NCBI GenBank assembly: GCA_007258455.2
Contig: VDFB02321319.1
Span: 173,461 to 237,460 of the forward strand
Direction: 5' to 3'
DNA from: Sequoia sempervirens
Lineage: Eukaryota; Streptophyta; Pinopsida; Cupressales; Cupressaceae
Length of the DNA stretch: 64,000 nucleotides
The notes below the pieces were generated by a model, which had not been told where the DNA came from, made no database searches, and saw nothing but the letters and a program-made list of their open reading frames with translations. Position 1 is the first letter of the stretch. Every line of letters begins with the position of its first letter. Shown one piece after another: positions 1 through 12,226 of the stretch. The translations under genes and the position numbers were made by a program.

Positions 1-1039
1 TTAACATGAATTTTAAAATCGTGGGTTTGTTTTTTCTCAAGCATCGATTCTTTGTGAAGCTCGGTTCTGAGCATTTCGTGGCTTTTTTTTTTAGTGATGG
101 GTTTGAGACTTGTTTGCTGCTCACAGGACAACATTTTTTGTGACGGGATTTTTGCATCTTTTTGGCATTTTTCTAGACTGTTTCGTTGCTGCTGGTGGTT
201 TTTTGAAGAATTTGTGACAGGTTCTTAAAGATCTGCTTTTGACCTTTTTTGGCCGCCTCCTACCAGAAAATTGAGGGTTTGCTGGCACGCGTCCCTGCAT
301 TTTTTATTTTTCTAATGTTTTTATGGCTGGTTGTTGAGTAGTTTATGAATGGGTATTCTCCAGATTTCATGATAGCTTGAAAAAAAATTTGAGCTAGTTT
401 TGACATAATTTTTTTGGGAAAAATAAAAAATCTGTAGAGTTTTTCAAATTTTTTTTCTGAAAAATTTACTAAGTGTTGTTTTATGAAGAGTTTTTTAACA
501 ATTTTTTCTATCTAAAAAATCGTGGGTTGTTGCTAGGGTTTGCAGACCAATTTTTTGGGCGATTTTTTTCTCAACAAAAAATTGTGCACTTGAAGATTTT
601 AAGGAGTTTTTGAAAAATTTTCTATAAAAATTTTGCAGTTCAGAAGTTTTTTTAGGATTTTTTTCTAAAAAATCTTACTTTTTCATAGTTTTCGAAGGTT
701 TTTCTAAAAAATATTATAGTTCGTGAGTTGTGCTAGTTGATTGTCTAGTGTTTTGCTAGCTGATCACAATGTTACCTCGTTTTTCATGCTTTGGAAAATG
801 GGAGGGATGGCATCTTTTGACCAACATCATGTTTGAAAGTACGTAGAGGTTCAACGAAAAGTTCTACTACCTGGAAGTAGAAGATACTCTATTTTTGAGT
901 GTCGGTGTCTAGATTTGGTTGTTCTGCGGGAAAGGATTGGTAATCGCAAGGCGGTTATGCTTCTCTAGTTATCAATCACCGATGATAAGTTTCTAGAAGA
1001 ATTTGGGTAGACTAAGTTTATGTTTGTACGATGACCATT
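1..1039 (+). other. AT-rich non-coding sequence upstream of a Copia-like 3' LTR
   Basis: No open reading frame or recognisable protein is present. The stretch is T-rich, with many runs of T and A and repeated short phrases containing aaaatcgtggg. It leads into a polypurine tract and LTR, so by inference it is the decayed 3' internal part of a Copia-like or TRIM-type element. From 475 onward it belongs to the inverted duplication; positions 1-474 have no visible partner because the matching place on the right falls in the N gap. Confidence 0.4.
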
Positions 1040-1295
1040 AAGGGAGGGTATTAAAATATTAAATGTAATATTAATGGTCATCTTAGCTCTAGTTAGTTTT
1101 TAGTAACTTTAGTTACACTTTAATTGATTTAGCATCTTTCTGATTTATGTTTTAGTTTGCTTTTGTTTACGATGGTTTCGTTTTAGAAACATCGTCTTGT
1201 AATTTTCTATATAAAGAGCTTTCGTCTCCTCTTGTAAACAAGCAATTATGAATATCAACTATCTTTTCAAAACTCACTACTTAAATCATACCTTG
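1040..1295 (+). mobile_element. Copia-like 3' LTR with polypurine tract
   Basis: A polypurine tract (aagggaggg, 1040-1048) is followed by tattaaaatatt, which looks like a TG-starting LTR terminus decayed by G-to-A change. About 160 bases further on is a TATA box (ctatataaag, near 1209), then a short leader. This PPT-LTR-TATA order is typical of plant Copia elements on the plus strand. The 3' boundary is not sharp and is placed near 1295. No coding region for this element was found upstream, so it is a fragment or a TRIM. The mirror copy is at 35804-36059. Confidence 0.5.
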
Positions 1296-2010
1296 CACTT
1301 GTTTGAGAACTACATTCCATATAGGATCATCATATACATGGAGGTTCAAAAGGCTTGCAAGGAGTACAATAGCAATGCATGAATGTTTTAGACATATATA
1401 GTGTAGCATTCCATGCATGTTAAATAGGTATCAGGAAAACTAATACATGCCTTGAGAGAAGTTATGCTCTAGTCTTGTGGGCTTATCTTAATCCCTCCTA
1501 AAGCAGGCCTCATATATTTTCTCTTTAACGATCTAGATAGATTTCAGCAACAAATGTCCAATTGAAAGGGAATGTTCCTCATGCTTTGATTTTCCATTGA
1601 AACTTGTAACTATAATCTCTCAAATTCTCAACTCAAAGTCCATCAATGTTTTTAACTCCATCATCCACTTATATGCAAATTCAAGGAAAATTTACTTGAA
1701 CAATAATAGCTAAAATTGTGGCTCAAATAGTTGCTCTCTTTTTTTGTACTAGCAGGTCTTTATTATCTAATGGAAAAATATTTAACACTCACTTTATTCT
1801 TTTACAAACCTGCTAAAATTGTTATCAATGAGAACATTTCAATATCATTTATGGTCTTTTGAGATTTAAGATTTTGTTTCAAAAGCATTTTCTATTACTC
1901 TATCTTGAGCTGTTTGATTCAAAACCTATTAAGTTGAACATTGCAATTACTACCTTTGTCATATAATTTCCCTTTCACACTCTTCATATAATTATCTTTG
2001 ACATTGTTCT

Positions 2011-2297
2011 AGAAATTGCAAGTACTATTAAATCACAAATATGAACCAATTGATTCTCGTTTTGTAATTTATGATGTTTACTCAACAAAGGAAAACTATC
2101 TTTTTAATGACTTTCTTGAGCCTGAGGATTTTGATATCCTAGAGGCCAACTTGGATATCATGAGGTTGAACGACTTAGGAGAAGCTTTGAACCAAGAGCT
2201 TCATCATCAGGGCTTGCAGCCCCCTAGCATAGCTCTATTTTTAGTAGCAAGTCATTGGCTACGTTTGATTTTTTGGAACTTTGTACTTAGTTTATAG
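2011..2297 (+). CDS. Isolated terminal-exon-like ORF, unrecognised plant protein fragment
   Basis: An open frame of about 95 codons ends in a stop at 2297. It has no good ATG at its 5' end. Instead a pyrimidine-rich stretch ending in ttctag at 2010 looks like a 3' splice site, so this reads as the last exon of a gene. The product is acidic and hydrophilic in its first two thirds (with FNDFLEPEDFDILEANLD) and ends in a hydrophobic tail. An AT-rich stretch resembling a 3' UTR follows. I do not recognise the family. It may be a captured exon or a gene relic, and a chance ORF is possible. An identical copy lies at 34802-35088 on the minus strand. Confidence 0.35.
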
Positions 2298-3580
2298 GTT
2301 GACTTTGTACAAACTATATTGTAATTGAAATTGTATCAACTGTAACCATTTATTTATTATTTATTCACTATGAAGTATGCTTTTGTGCAATGCATGTAAT
2401 CAGTGATATGAATATAAACAACGAAATCCTATTTTCTACAATTCATGTGTTAAAGTCTCTATTTTATTTTCTCTCTATATCTCTATGCTATTGAAATGTC
2501 CTTCAATTTAAAAAAAAAAATAGTTTCTCCTTTTCTATAATTTTTCACGTTTTTTCTTAAATCCAATTTTTTGATGATTTTTCAAAAAATCCTATACTTT
2601 TAGTTTGCCGATTTTTTTCCCAAACGATTTTTGCTTCTATGTCAAATAAAAATATAATAGATAGATATACATAAATGATCAAAATAAAACTATTTGCCTA
2701 TATGCATATATGCAAGTAAATATTTATACATACCTGTATATATCTACATATATGAACATACATACATATCTACAAACACACAACCAAAAATATATATATG
2801 AATATCAGTAAGGATATATAAATACTAGAGTATGCCTATATATGCATATCTATATATATGCATATACATATATAAATATGTTATATGTATGTAGATAGTC
2901 GAAAACAAATAGATATAAAATTAAAGCACACAAGTATAAAAATATAAGAAAAAAGAAAATTAAAAAGCCAAAACGTGAGGAACAACAAGAACCTACCACA
3001 AGGGTCACCTATAAAGGGAAGAGAAGAAGAAACTGAAAACCAAAAAAGGGGGAAAAGGAACGCAAACCAAGTAAGAAGACCAAGTTGTAGGAGAATGAGG
3101 CAAGCCACACTAACAAAGAAAGGGATGGAGAATGACAAGGGAGGAATCTAGGCTCAAAAAGATAAAATGGAGAAGAAAGAAAAAAGAAAAAAGAAAAAAT
3201 GGAAGCAAATTAAGAAAAAAGTGGGGTGGTAGCCGAAGAATAAGATCGAAGGCTACGAGAAAGGATGACTAACAAAACAAAGATAGAAGAGGGAGGATAA
3301 ATGAGAAGAGGTTTTGAGCTCGAGAATGAGAAGGGGAAAAAACTAAGAAGAGGATCAGGGAAAAGGTCTTGAGACACACCAATGAGAGGAGGGGAAATCA
3401 AGATGCGTGGGGGATCTATTTTTGAGGTGGTTTAAAAGAGGATATCAAGTGAAACCAGATTCCAACCACCATCATGATTGAGGTTGGAGAGGTGAATGTG
3501 AATTTCAATGGCCTCTATGAGGTTTCTCTTGAAGTAATTGTCTTCTTTGACTAGGATTTGAAGAAACATGCACACAATTA
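2298..3580. repeat. AT-rich microsatellite-like tract and purine-rich tract, no gene
   Basis: From about 2640 to 2900 the sequence is dominated by alternating ta/ca/tg steps (tatatgcatatat-type), a degenerate microsatellite. From about 2930 to 3330 the plus strand is strongly purine-rich (gaaaa, agaag repeats), giving spurious pyrimidine-coded ORFs on the minus strand. No protein family, RNA gene or clear transposon terminus was found. The mirror copy is at 33519-34801. Confidence 0.6.
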
Positions 3581-4310
3581 TATTGAGAGGGGGGGTGAAT
3601 CAGTATAAGAACAAATTTTTCAATTTATAACTTTGGCAATCAGAAGCAATAATCAAAACATCCACACAAGTAAGATCTAGCAAATTAGAACACAAGATGC
3701 ACACACGATTTTACGTGGAAACCCTTGCAGGAGAAAACCATGAAAAAATATTTCTTTTATAGAAAACTTCTTACAACTTCATAGGTACCAACCGACAGGA
3801 GACACCAATCCCCTCCATTGAGCACCAACTCAGCAAGAGACACCGATCTCTTTGAGTGAGAGGCTCCAACCTCTTGAACTTGCAAAGTAGAAGGCACCAA
3901 CCTTCGAAAAGCAAAGTGATTGTAATGTTGTTGGATCTGCCCTAGATCCCTTCAAGTACTTCAATGAATGTGCCCACTTCTTCTCACAAATCTGCCTTGA
4001 ACCTCTGAAAACTCCACTCAGATCTGCAATAATGTTTTTCAATAAATGCTCTCAAGTCTGGAATTTATCCTCATAGAAATCTGCATTCCGTGTGCTCAAG
4101 ATATATGTCTGATTTCTGCTTATAACTCTACTCTTTTCCGCTGTAGATTTGCTCCTCCAAATGTCTGATTTTTACTCATAAGTCTGCTGTGTTTTCTGTT
4201 CTATATCTGCTCTTGAAATAGGAAGATATGCAATGAATGGTTGTTGAATAAGCCTCCAACGAATCTTTATTTATATACCCTCAAATGCCTCTTCATCGAC
4301 GATTACATCC
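3581..4310 (-). mobile_element. LTR fragment of the acgtggaaaccc family
   Basis: The stretch starts tattgagagggggg and has, about 135 bases later, a conserved phrase acgtggaaaccctt with gagaaaacc, then repeated cagcaagag / ggctccaac phrases. The same order occurs in the LTR starting at 54878, whose PBS lies to its left, so both are minus-strand LTRs read backwards. A reverse-strand TATA (tatataaataaag) near 4270 agrees with that orientation. The LTR continues or is interrupted where the R LTR begins at 4311. Mirror copy at 32789-33518. Confidence 0.5.
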
Positions 4311-5962
4311 TGTAATGTACCATTTTAATTGATAATCTAAGACGTCTCCTCATTATTGATTGATTGCATCTGATCAATAATTGATTATCATGATTGATGT
4401 TTGGAGGATGATCACCACCGAAGCTCAAGGAAGTCAGATTGTAGTTGCTCCTTAATCTGAAGCTTATCAAGTGAATAATGAATAACGTGGAGGCTTGACC
4501 AAATGTTTGATTCACCATCCGCATGAAATCGGGAGTCTAAGAGTCCTCCGTGGCACATAGTGACAAAGACCAAGATTAAAAGAGTCATTATTGTGCCAAG
4601 TCAGCAATAGAAGAAAAGTGAGCATATATGCAAAAGTATGTAAGACAACTGATTACATGCTAGGGAATATCGTTGGAAAAATATGTATAAATTCAAGAGT
4701 CGCCAATTTCTAAAACTCTACGAGAATGAAGTGATCGGCTTATTACTCCTCAATAATATTGGGCTTTTATATTAGTCGATATTGTCCATCTCAACCTTGG
4801 CACATCGAAGCATTGAGTATATATTTAGGGGTGATAATACATGTCTAAAGTTGCCGCTTAGACATTCATTTTTTAAATGAAAGGAATAAAATCGACATCT
4901 GAATCTTATTGGCCGACTTCTCAAAGAGATGCGACGATATGAAGTTCAGTGTAGCCACACAAATTCAATCCCAAGCGATTCAAAGATTCGTCCCAGTTAC
5001 CTGTGTACAACTTCTTACCATTTGGAGGGCCGCACATGTGTCCGGGAAACGAGTATACAAAACTAGAGATACTAATAACAATGCATCATCGGGTGAAAAG
5101 ATACAAATATATTTCAGAGGACCAGAGGATCCCATCGTTTGAAATCCTCTCTGTGTTCCTGCTAAGGGACTCCCACTTAGGCAAATTAAAGATTATGTTC
5201 GATAAAACGTAATCATGATTAATTAGATATTAAGAGAGCAGCGGTCAATATTTAGAATAAAGCCTAACTTATAATTATTAGTCACTAAGCAGCGATTAGG
5301 TAAATGAGAAGGCAGTGATTAGTTGAATAAAAGAAATACAAATGAAAAGACACCACCACTCACATCAAAGGCTATAAAAAGGAAAACTCATATCAAGCAA
5401 AATCATCAGGGAATGGAATAGAATTTTTAGATATATATTTAACCTAGCAGATCTAAGTGCTCAAAAGGAGCCAAGATCATCTAATTATGGAGTGCATGAA
5501 TAATAAGTGAAATTCAGATACCACATCCATTTCAAATTGCATGCATATATAGACAAGCTTCAGAAACATCGAAACATTAGAGGTCGGAACCTCTAGCATA
5601 TTCAAAAGCACAATATCAAATCATTGAATCAGAAATAGCCATTATTATCTCTTCTTAAAGCTACATTATTGAACTGATCTTTGAATCAGACTTCAAGATT
5701 CATATCATAAATATAACATTATATTAGTATTAATCAGCTGCTCCTGAAATAGTTCAAAGCATATTATTTTGCTATTTCTTGATTCTATGGATTCTTGACA
5801 TATTTTTGATATCTTATCTGTAAAGTAAATGCAAGATTTAAAGTATTTCTACTAGGAGTATTATAAAGTACGATCTCATGATTTGTTGACAACATGTTTA
5901 CAATGTCAACCATTATCCGATTAAATTGTAAAATCCACCAAACATAGGCATGGGATATTATA
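4311..5962 (+). mobile_element. 5' LTR of element R
   Basis: It begins tgtaatgtacc and ends gggatattata, the decayed form of the gggacattaca terminus seen in neighbouring Gypsy-type LTRs. A TATA box (ggctataaaaagg) lies near 5371, about 590 bases from the 3' end, and a primer-binding site follows one base after the LTR. Length is about 1650 bp. The 5' boundary is inferred from the terminal motif and is less certain than the 3' boundary. Mirror copy at 31137-32788. Confidence 0.65.
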
Positions 5963-5963
5963 G

Positions 5964-5975
5964 TGGTATCAGAGC
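5964..5975 (+). promoter_or_regulatory. Primer-binding site of element R (initiator tRNA-Met type)
   Basis: The sequence tggtatcagagc matches the 3' end complement of plant initiator methionine tRNA, the usual reverse-transcription primer of plant Copia and many Gypsy elements. It lies one base after the LTR end and 49 bases before the gag ATG. The mirror copy is at 31124-31135. Confidence 0.85.
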
Positions 5976-6023
5976 TAGTGAACCTGCCAGCCTTTGGGTA
6001 AATATCGAAAAACTTGATTAATC

Positions 6024-7417
6024 ATGACAATAGAAGATATCAAACCTTTGGCAAGATCACTCTATGAAGCAAGCAACAAGTGTAGTAGTGAATTACAATC
6101 AAGGGATGATGTCTTGAACTCACTTAAAGCGGTGGAAGAACGTTTATCTGAAGTGTTAGATATCAAACCATTGACAAGAAGAAAAGGAAATAAGGGAAAA
6201 GGAAATACCAATCATGGTATTGATGACAAAGCACCTAATGCAAGTATTGAGGTGATAAATAGAACACCCTTGGCAACAAAAGATGAATTCTTCAAAAGAG
6301 AGAACCATCTTGTGAGTAAAGATAATGATGAATGTTTGGAGGAAAAACTCTATCGTGCTATGGATGAGATTGAAAAACTTAGAAAGAAGAACCAAAAACT
6401 TGAGCTACAACTTCAAGAGTCAAATAAGTCTAATGTAGAGTTAATACAAAGCCTTGAAGAATGTGAGAAGATAATTGTTGAACTTGATCTAAACACATAG
6501 TTTCAAGAAGAGTGTAGATTGAAGGCCAAAATACAAGAAGAATCCAAAAAGGTGATGATTGATTTGAAAGATCAAATTAAGGAAACAGAACAAACAATCA
6601 TCAATTTGAAAATACAAATTGAAGAAGAGAAAAGAATTCAAGAAGAGGTAAAAATCCAATTGAAAGCAAAGGAAGAAAGTTGTGAAAGGTTAGAAGTGAA
6701 ATTGTTTCTGTGAGGAAAGAATTGGAGAAGACAACCATCAAGTTGAACACAAGTCTCAAGCTTAAAAAGAGCACTGAAATCCTTGATGACATCATTAATG
6801 GACAAAGTTCATCATCAAAACAAACAAGACTTGGCTATAAAGAAGATCAAACATAAAAGGAAGACCCCAAAGAAACTCCTAAAAAGACAAATGAGGGAAA
6901 GATAAAAAGCCTTGAAGAGACTTTCAAAATCCCTATTAAAAATGAAGGTGACAAGCAGACAAAGACTCCTCCTAAAGTTGACAAGGACAATCTCAAGAAG
7001 TCCTTTCCTTTGAGGCAAGTGCATACATACAGGTTCAAGTGTACCTTTTATGGCTATTGCTACTCATGCAATCATTTTGGACATAAGGCCATAGAGTGTA
7101 GAGCGCAAGTGAGATATAACAATAGGTGGAAAAAAAATAGAAATCTTTATGGGAGGACAAGTAGAAACTACAACACATATGTTCCTCCAAGGAATTATAA
7201 GGTTATATGCTATAAATCCAACAACTATGGACATATAGGACATCATTGCAAAAATCATATGATGGGACCTTCAAGACAAAACAAGAAGATTAAAATACTT
7301 GGGAAGCATAAGAAAGAACCGATGAAAGTTTGGAAGAGGAAACTAAAGCAATTGAAGGATAAATTTAAGATAGTACAAACTTCATTACATGCACAAGAGA
7401 TATCTCATAGTCCATAA
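6024..7417 (+). pseudogene. Gag-like ORF of element R: coiled coil plus zinc knuckles, broken
   Basis: The ORF starts with ATG 49 bases after the PBS. The first 158 codons (6024-6500) are charged and rich in Lys/Glu heptads, a likely coiled coil. A TAG follows, then the same coiled-coil character continues to 6713. After further disruption, an open stretch at 7010-7417 carries a CCHC zinc knuckle (CYSCNHFGHKAIEC) and a second copy whose second Cys is replaced (CYKSNNYGHIGHHC). By family knowledge this is a retrotransposon nucleocapsid. No protease, integrase or RT was seen downstream, so R may be non-autonomous. The relative at 52642-53848 has the same parts. Confidence 0.7.
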
Positions 7418-7785
7418 GGAGAAGCACAATTTCAAGAGGGGCTAAGTATGGCATTATTCTTCAGCCTTAGGGAGAAGATAATTTAAAAGATGAAGTATCA
7501 CAAAACTTGAAGAGAAGAATCCACTTGTCTAATAGATTGGTATCAAGGGAACGTAATGAATTGGCATCTACATAAGTCTGGAAAATGTTCAAGATCCTAG
7601 ATTATGAAAGATTGCATGCCTTTAACTCATGCACATTAAGGTGGCATTTACAAGTGTCTCCATGAGATTGAAGATTGGGAAAATAGAGAGATGATGCTAA
7701 AGCTTAAAGGAGTGAAAATTATCTTATACTGATTCAAATTAGAGAAAGAGAAGATATTGTGGAAAGGTAGGAATAGGGATCACAA
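7418..7785 (+). mobile_element. Internal region of element R, interrupted by a Copia insertion
   Basis: This continues the R internal sequence without a usable ORF. It ends in gggatcacaa, of which the last five bases (cacaa, 7781-7785) are the inferred target site of the Copia element that follows. In the right arm the same sequence runs on through cacaa into agcttt without any insertion, so the right arm preserves the empty site. Confidence 0.75.
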
Positions 7786-8415
7786 TGTTGATGATATATT
7801 GTAGCAAATGGAGATTCTTTTTCTCTCATCGAAATCAAATAATTAAATATAAATTTAATGAGGCCGAATTATTGTGAGAAGTCGCCTCGCTTCAAATATT
7901 AATTTCTATTTTATTTTCTTGTTTTTATATCGCATCAAACCAAGAGTCACCTTGAACAAAGAGATACGCTTATTCATGAAGAGGCTGCCTTTGGCTATGA
8001 AAATATCGCCTTGCTTGAAGAAGATCGGAATCACCTTGTATATATAGAAGGTGCCGCTCTTTACATCATTACATATTATTCAAGTGAGTTCAAGATATCG
8101 CAGCAGAGTTAGATCCATACACATAAAGCAGATCGATATATTGTTCAAGGAGATCGACTTGAGGAGAAGTTCGATATTCTTCATTGATTGTGTATTTGCA
8201 TCAAGAAGTGGTGCCATTGTCATTGCCTCATATCGACCTTGTGATTGGCCATATTGTAAAGCTTATTGCTGCTCAATTTTATCAATATATAAGTGATATA
8301 TTGTTGTTGGGTTTTTCTCCCTCAAGAAGGAGGGTTTTCCGAGGGTATATGCTGCGTTCTTTTGTTTAGAATTGTTTTATTTCTGCTTAATTTAAATCTG
8401 GTCATAAAACTAACA
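7786..8415 (+). mobile_element. 5' LTR of a Ty1/Copia element (630 bp)
   Basis: It starts tgttgatgatat and ends actaaca, immediately followed by the PBS. A TATA box (tgtatatatagaag) lies near 8037, and late in the LTR is a run around gggtttttctccctcaag that is conserved in a second copy. The related solo LTR at 28184-28767 aligns along its length with many differences, which fixes both ends. Confidence 0.9.
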
Positions 8416-8427
8416 TGGTATCAGAGC
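8416..8427 (+). promoter_or_regulatory. Copia primer-binding site (initiator tRNA-Met)
   Basis: tggtatcagagc directly abuts the LTR end. It matches the plant initiator tRNA-Met complement and lies 90 bases before the gag start codon at 8518. The 90-base leader between them is pyrimidine-rich and carries nothing else recognisable. Confidence 0.92.
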
Positions 8428-8517
8428 GGGTTTAAGCAAGATCGTGATCAGATTTGTTTAAGCAGCGAAATCTTCTTCTCTTCTTCTCATCTAAGGGAGT
8501 CTATCTTAGCTTCGAAA

Positions 8518-11500
8518 ATGGTGAACGGACTCAAGGTTGAAGATAGACTTGATGGTGCATCTAACTTCACCTCTTGGAAGTTTAGAGTTCTTATTGCATT
8601 GGAAGAAAATGATATTCTCGAGTTCGTGGAGAGCGAGGTGCTCGAGCCTTCCGATGAAATTGAGAAAACACAATGGAGGAAGAATGGCACGAAGGCCAAG
8701 AAGATCTTGATTGATTCTGTGAAGGATCACCTTGTGCCTATTATCTCCAAGTTGAAGGCAACTAGAGATATGATCAAGACTTTGGAGGGATTGTATGAGA
8801 TCAATAACACCAACAAAGCTCTTGCCTTGAGGCAACAACTACATCACATCAAGATGGCTAAAGGAGATTCAATCATCTCCTTTATGAAGATCACTGAGTT
8901 GAAAGATCAACTATATGCCATTGGAGATATAGTTGAAGATAGAGACTTAGTCATGTTGGCACTAAATGGTCTTCCTCAATCTTGGGAGCCCTTTATCCAA
9001 GGTATCAGTGGGAGATCTAAATTACCAAAGTTTGATCGTCTTAGAGCTGATTGCATTCAAGAGGAATCCAGGTTGGCAACAAGAGGTAATGGACGAAGCT
9101 CTCACAATGAAGACAATCATGTTCTTGCTGCTCAAACTTCAAGAAGGAAAGGAAGAGAAGGGAGAAAAGGAAATTTCAAGAAGAATAGAGACAGGAAATT
9201 GGATTTTGCTCCTGAATCAAAGAAGAAGAAGGATCTCTCCCATATTCAGTGCTTCAGATGTGACAAGTATGGTCACTATGCTAGAGATTGTGCAACAAGA
9301 CCAAAGCAACATGCTTCTACTATGGATGTTGATGATGTCTCACCTCAAAAGGAATCAAGAGACAACTCAAGAGGATTTCTCTTCATATCTGCCCTATCAA
9401 GCAATGTTCCAACCGGCAGAAGTACATGGTTGATTGATAGTGGCGCTTCTCGACACATTACAAGATATAGAGAGCATCTTTCAGATTTGGTAGAAAGAGA
9501 AACCAACCTACAAGTGATAAACAAAGATGATGCTTGCTATTCAATGAAAGGTGTTGGAGCCACCTCTCTTCACCTAGATTCTGGCATCCCTCTTCATTTG
9601 AGTGATGTCTTGTTCGTTCCAGGAATCAAGAGGAATCTTGTATCAATTTCAGCTTTGGAGGATAAATGATATCAAGTTGCATTTTCTGAAGGAAAATTTC
9701 TTGCTTGGCTGAAGAACTTTAGCATCAAAACAGCTAGTGTGATTGGTGTTCGTCAAGAGAGTCTATATAGACTTTCTATTCATCCAGTTCAAGCACTGTT
9801 GCATGATTCTTCTAGTTCATGTGAGCTATGGCATAGAAGATTTGCTCACCTTCATTTCAAAGCCCTTCCATCCATGGAGAAGATGGTTACAAGATTACCG
9901 AAGCTCAGTCAGGAGCATGATGGAATTTGCAAAGGTTGTGCAATGGGTAAGAATTCTAAGGGTCCTTTTCATAGTAGTGAAAGTAGATCTAAAGGTATTC
10001 TAGATCTTGTTCATTCTGATTTGTGTGGTCCAATGTCTGTGGCATCCTTGAGTGGTTTTTGGTATTATGTGATTTTCATTGATGACTACTCTAGAAAGAC
10101 TTTGATTTATTTTTTGAAATCTAAAGAGTCTGAAGAAGTACTTCATAGATTCAAAGAATTTAAGGCTCAAGTTGAAAATTTGTCCAAAAAGAGGATCAAG
10201 GTTCTGAGATCTGATAATGGAGGAGAATACACTTCTGGAGGTTTCCGAAATTTCTGCATTGAGGCAGGAATTAAGAGGGAGTTTTGTGTTCCTTACAATC
10301 CTGAGCAAAACGGAGTTGCAGAAAGGAAGAATAGATCCATAGTTGAGGCAGCCAAAGCTATGATTCATGATCAAGACTTACAAACCTTCCTTTGGGCAGA
10401 AGCATCCAGAACTGTAGTGTATGTTCAAAATCGGAGCCCTCATCGAATATTGGAAAATATGACTCCTGAAGAAGCCTTCACAGGTGTGAAACCTGAGGTT
10501 AGTCACTTAAGAATCTTTGGTTGTCTTGTTTATATTCATGTGCCTAAAGATAAGAGATCTAAGTTAGAACCATCTGGCAAGAAAGGAATATTTGTGGGTT
10601 ACAGCGAATCTTCAAAGGCCTACAGGATTTACATTCCAAGATAGAAACAAATTGAGATCAATAGGGATGTCTCTTTTGAAGAAGATGTTGCATTCAAAAG
10701 ATCTAAAGGGTCCTACATGGAGATAGATAATGAAGAACAGGAGACTCCTCGGGATGTGGACATTTCTCCTGATCATACTCCTGAGATTCAAAGGGAGTCT
10801 ACTAAACTAGAAGAGGCTAGTGATCCAGTTGATCCCATAGAACCTACTAATGGTCTGAGAGATATTGCTTTAGGTCAAAAGAGACCTCTATGGGCTAGAC
10901 AGACTATGCAAGAGGCAGAGAAGTATGCAGCTCCTAGAGGCACATTCAGAGAAAGCAAAAGACCACAGAAGTTTCCAGACTATGTAGCATTGATGAGTCA
11001 CATCATTGAGTCTAAACCTTCCAGTGTTGAGGAAGCATCAAATCAGCAAGTATGGAGAGATGCTATGACAGAAGAGTATCAGTCTATTATCAAGAATGAT
11101 GTTTGGGATGTTGTACCAAGACCTGAAGAGAAGTCAGTTGTATCTTCTAAGTGGCTTTCCAAGATCAAGCATGTAGCTGATGGGAGCATTGAGAAGTACA
11201 AAGCAAGATTTGTGGCTAGAGGATTCTCTCAGAAAGAGGGAATAGATTATGAGGAGACATTTGCTCCTGTTGCTCGTTATACATCCATCAAGACTATTAT
11301 TGCTATTACATCAACTAAGGGATGGAAGCTACACCAAATGGACGTAAAGACAGCATTTCTTAATGGTGTGATTGAAGAGGAAGTGTACATTGCACAACCA
11401 AATGGGTTTGTGATTCATGGAAAGGAATATCATGTATGCAGATTGAAGAAGGCATTGTATGGCCTTAAGCAGGCACCTCGTGCTTGGTATGAGAGGATTG

Positions 11501-12226
11501 ATCGATACCTGATGAGCTTGGGATTCTCCAAGAATGATGCAGATTCAAATCTTTACTTCAAGATAGTTGATGGTGAGGCTTTTTAATCTTGGTTCTTTAT
11601 GTTGATGATTTATTTCTTACTGGAGCAGAATATCTCATTGTCAAATGCAAGAAGGAGTTAGCTTCTGAGTTTGAGATGAAGGATTTAGGTCTTATGCATT
11701 ACTTTCTAGGATTGGAAGTGTGGCAGAGACCCAATGAGATTATTCTAAGTCAAGGGAAATATACCATAGATATCTTGAAGAGATTTGGGATGATGGATTG
11801 CAAATCTATGTCTACACTGATGGAAACAAATTTGAAGAAATTGAGTGATTATGTAGCTAGTTCAGATCTGGTAGATCCCACCATGTACAGGCAGTTGATT
11901 GGATCATTGATATATCTAGTCAATACTAGACCATACATTTGCTATGCAGTGAGTGCCCTCAGTCAATTCATGTGTGAACCAAGGCAAATTCATCTAGTTG
12001 CAGCAAAGCATATCTTGAGATACTTGTGTGGCACAGTAGGATATGGCTTGAGATATACTTCCAATGAAGAACTAAAGTTACAAGGCTATTCTGATTCTGA
12101 TTGGGCCAGGAGTGTAGCTGACAGGAAGAGCACCTCTGGATGTTGCTTTAGCTTGGGGTCTACCATGATTTTTTGGTGTAGCAAGAAGCAGACTTTAGTG
12201 GCACTAAGCACTGCAAAGGCCGAATA
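8518..12226 (+). pseudogene. Ty1/Copia gag-pol polyprotein, disabled and cut by the gap
   Basis: One long frame starts at ATG 8518, chosen because it follows the PBS and opens with the usual Copia gag N-terminus (MVNGLKVEDRLDGASNFTSW). In order: gag; CCHC knuckle CFRCDKYGHYARDC (about 9250); aspartic protease WLIDSGASRHIT (about 9430); GAG-pre-integrase LWHRRFAHLHF (about 9830); integrase core with DLVHSDLCGPM, DDYSRKT and GVAERKNRS (10010-10340); RT from about 11050 with MDVKTAFLNG and YVDDLFLTG; RNase H with SDSDWARSVADRKSTSG, ending at the gap. It has a TGA at 9667, a TAG at 10642 and a one-base loss in a T run near 11581 just before the YVDD motif. It cannot make a full polyprotein. Confidence 0.95.

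Larger units (their letters stand above)
475..7785 (+). repeat. Left arm of a 7.3-kb inverted repeat
   Basis: Every position p compared here pairs with 37099-p on the other strand in the right arm (29314-36624). The sum is constant from the outer to the inner end, so there is no indel over 7311 bp, and even an 11-base A run near 2510 is preserved. All spot-checked bases and all mirrored ORF translations are identical. The outer limit equals the edge of the N gap at 36625, so the true outer end is unknown. The inner limit is exactly the first base of the Copia LTR at 7786. The arm contains the Copia-like LTR, the exon-like ORF and element R. Confidence 0.97.

Noticed and set aside
2881..3401. 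Minus-strand ORFs rich in Phe, Leu and Ser that look like membrane proteins
   Set aside because: They come from a purine-rich tract; composition alone gives open, hydrophobic frames. No motif or start context supports them.
8293..8517. In-frame extension of the Copia gag upstream of 8518
   Set aside because: It would run through the LTR end and the primer-binding site. The ATG at 8518 after the PBS fits Copia gag.
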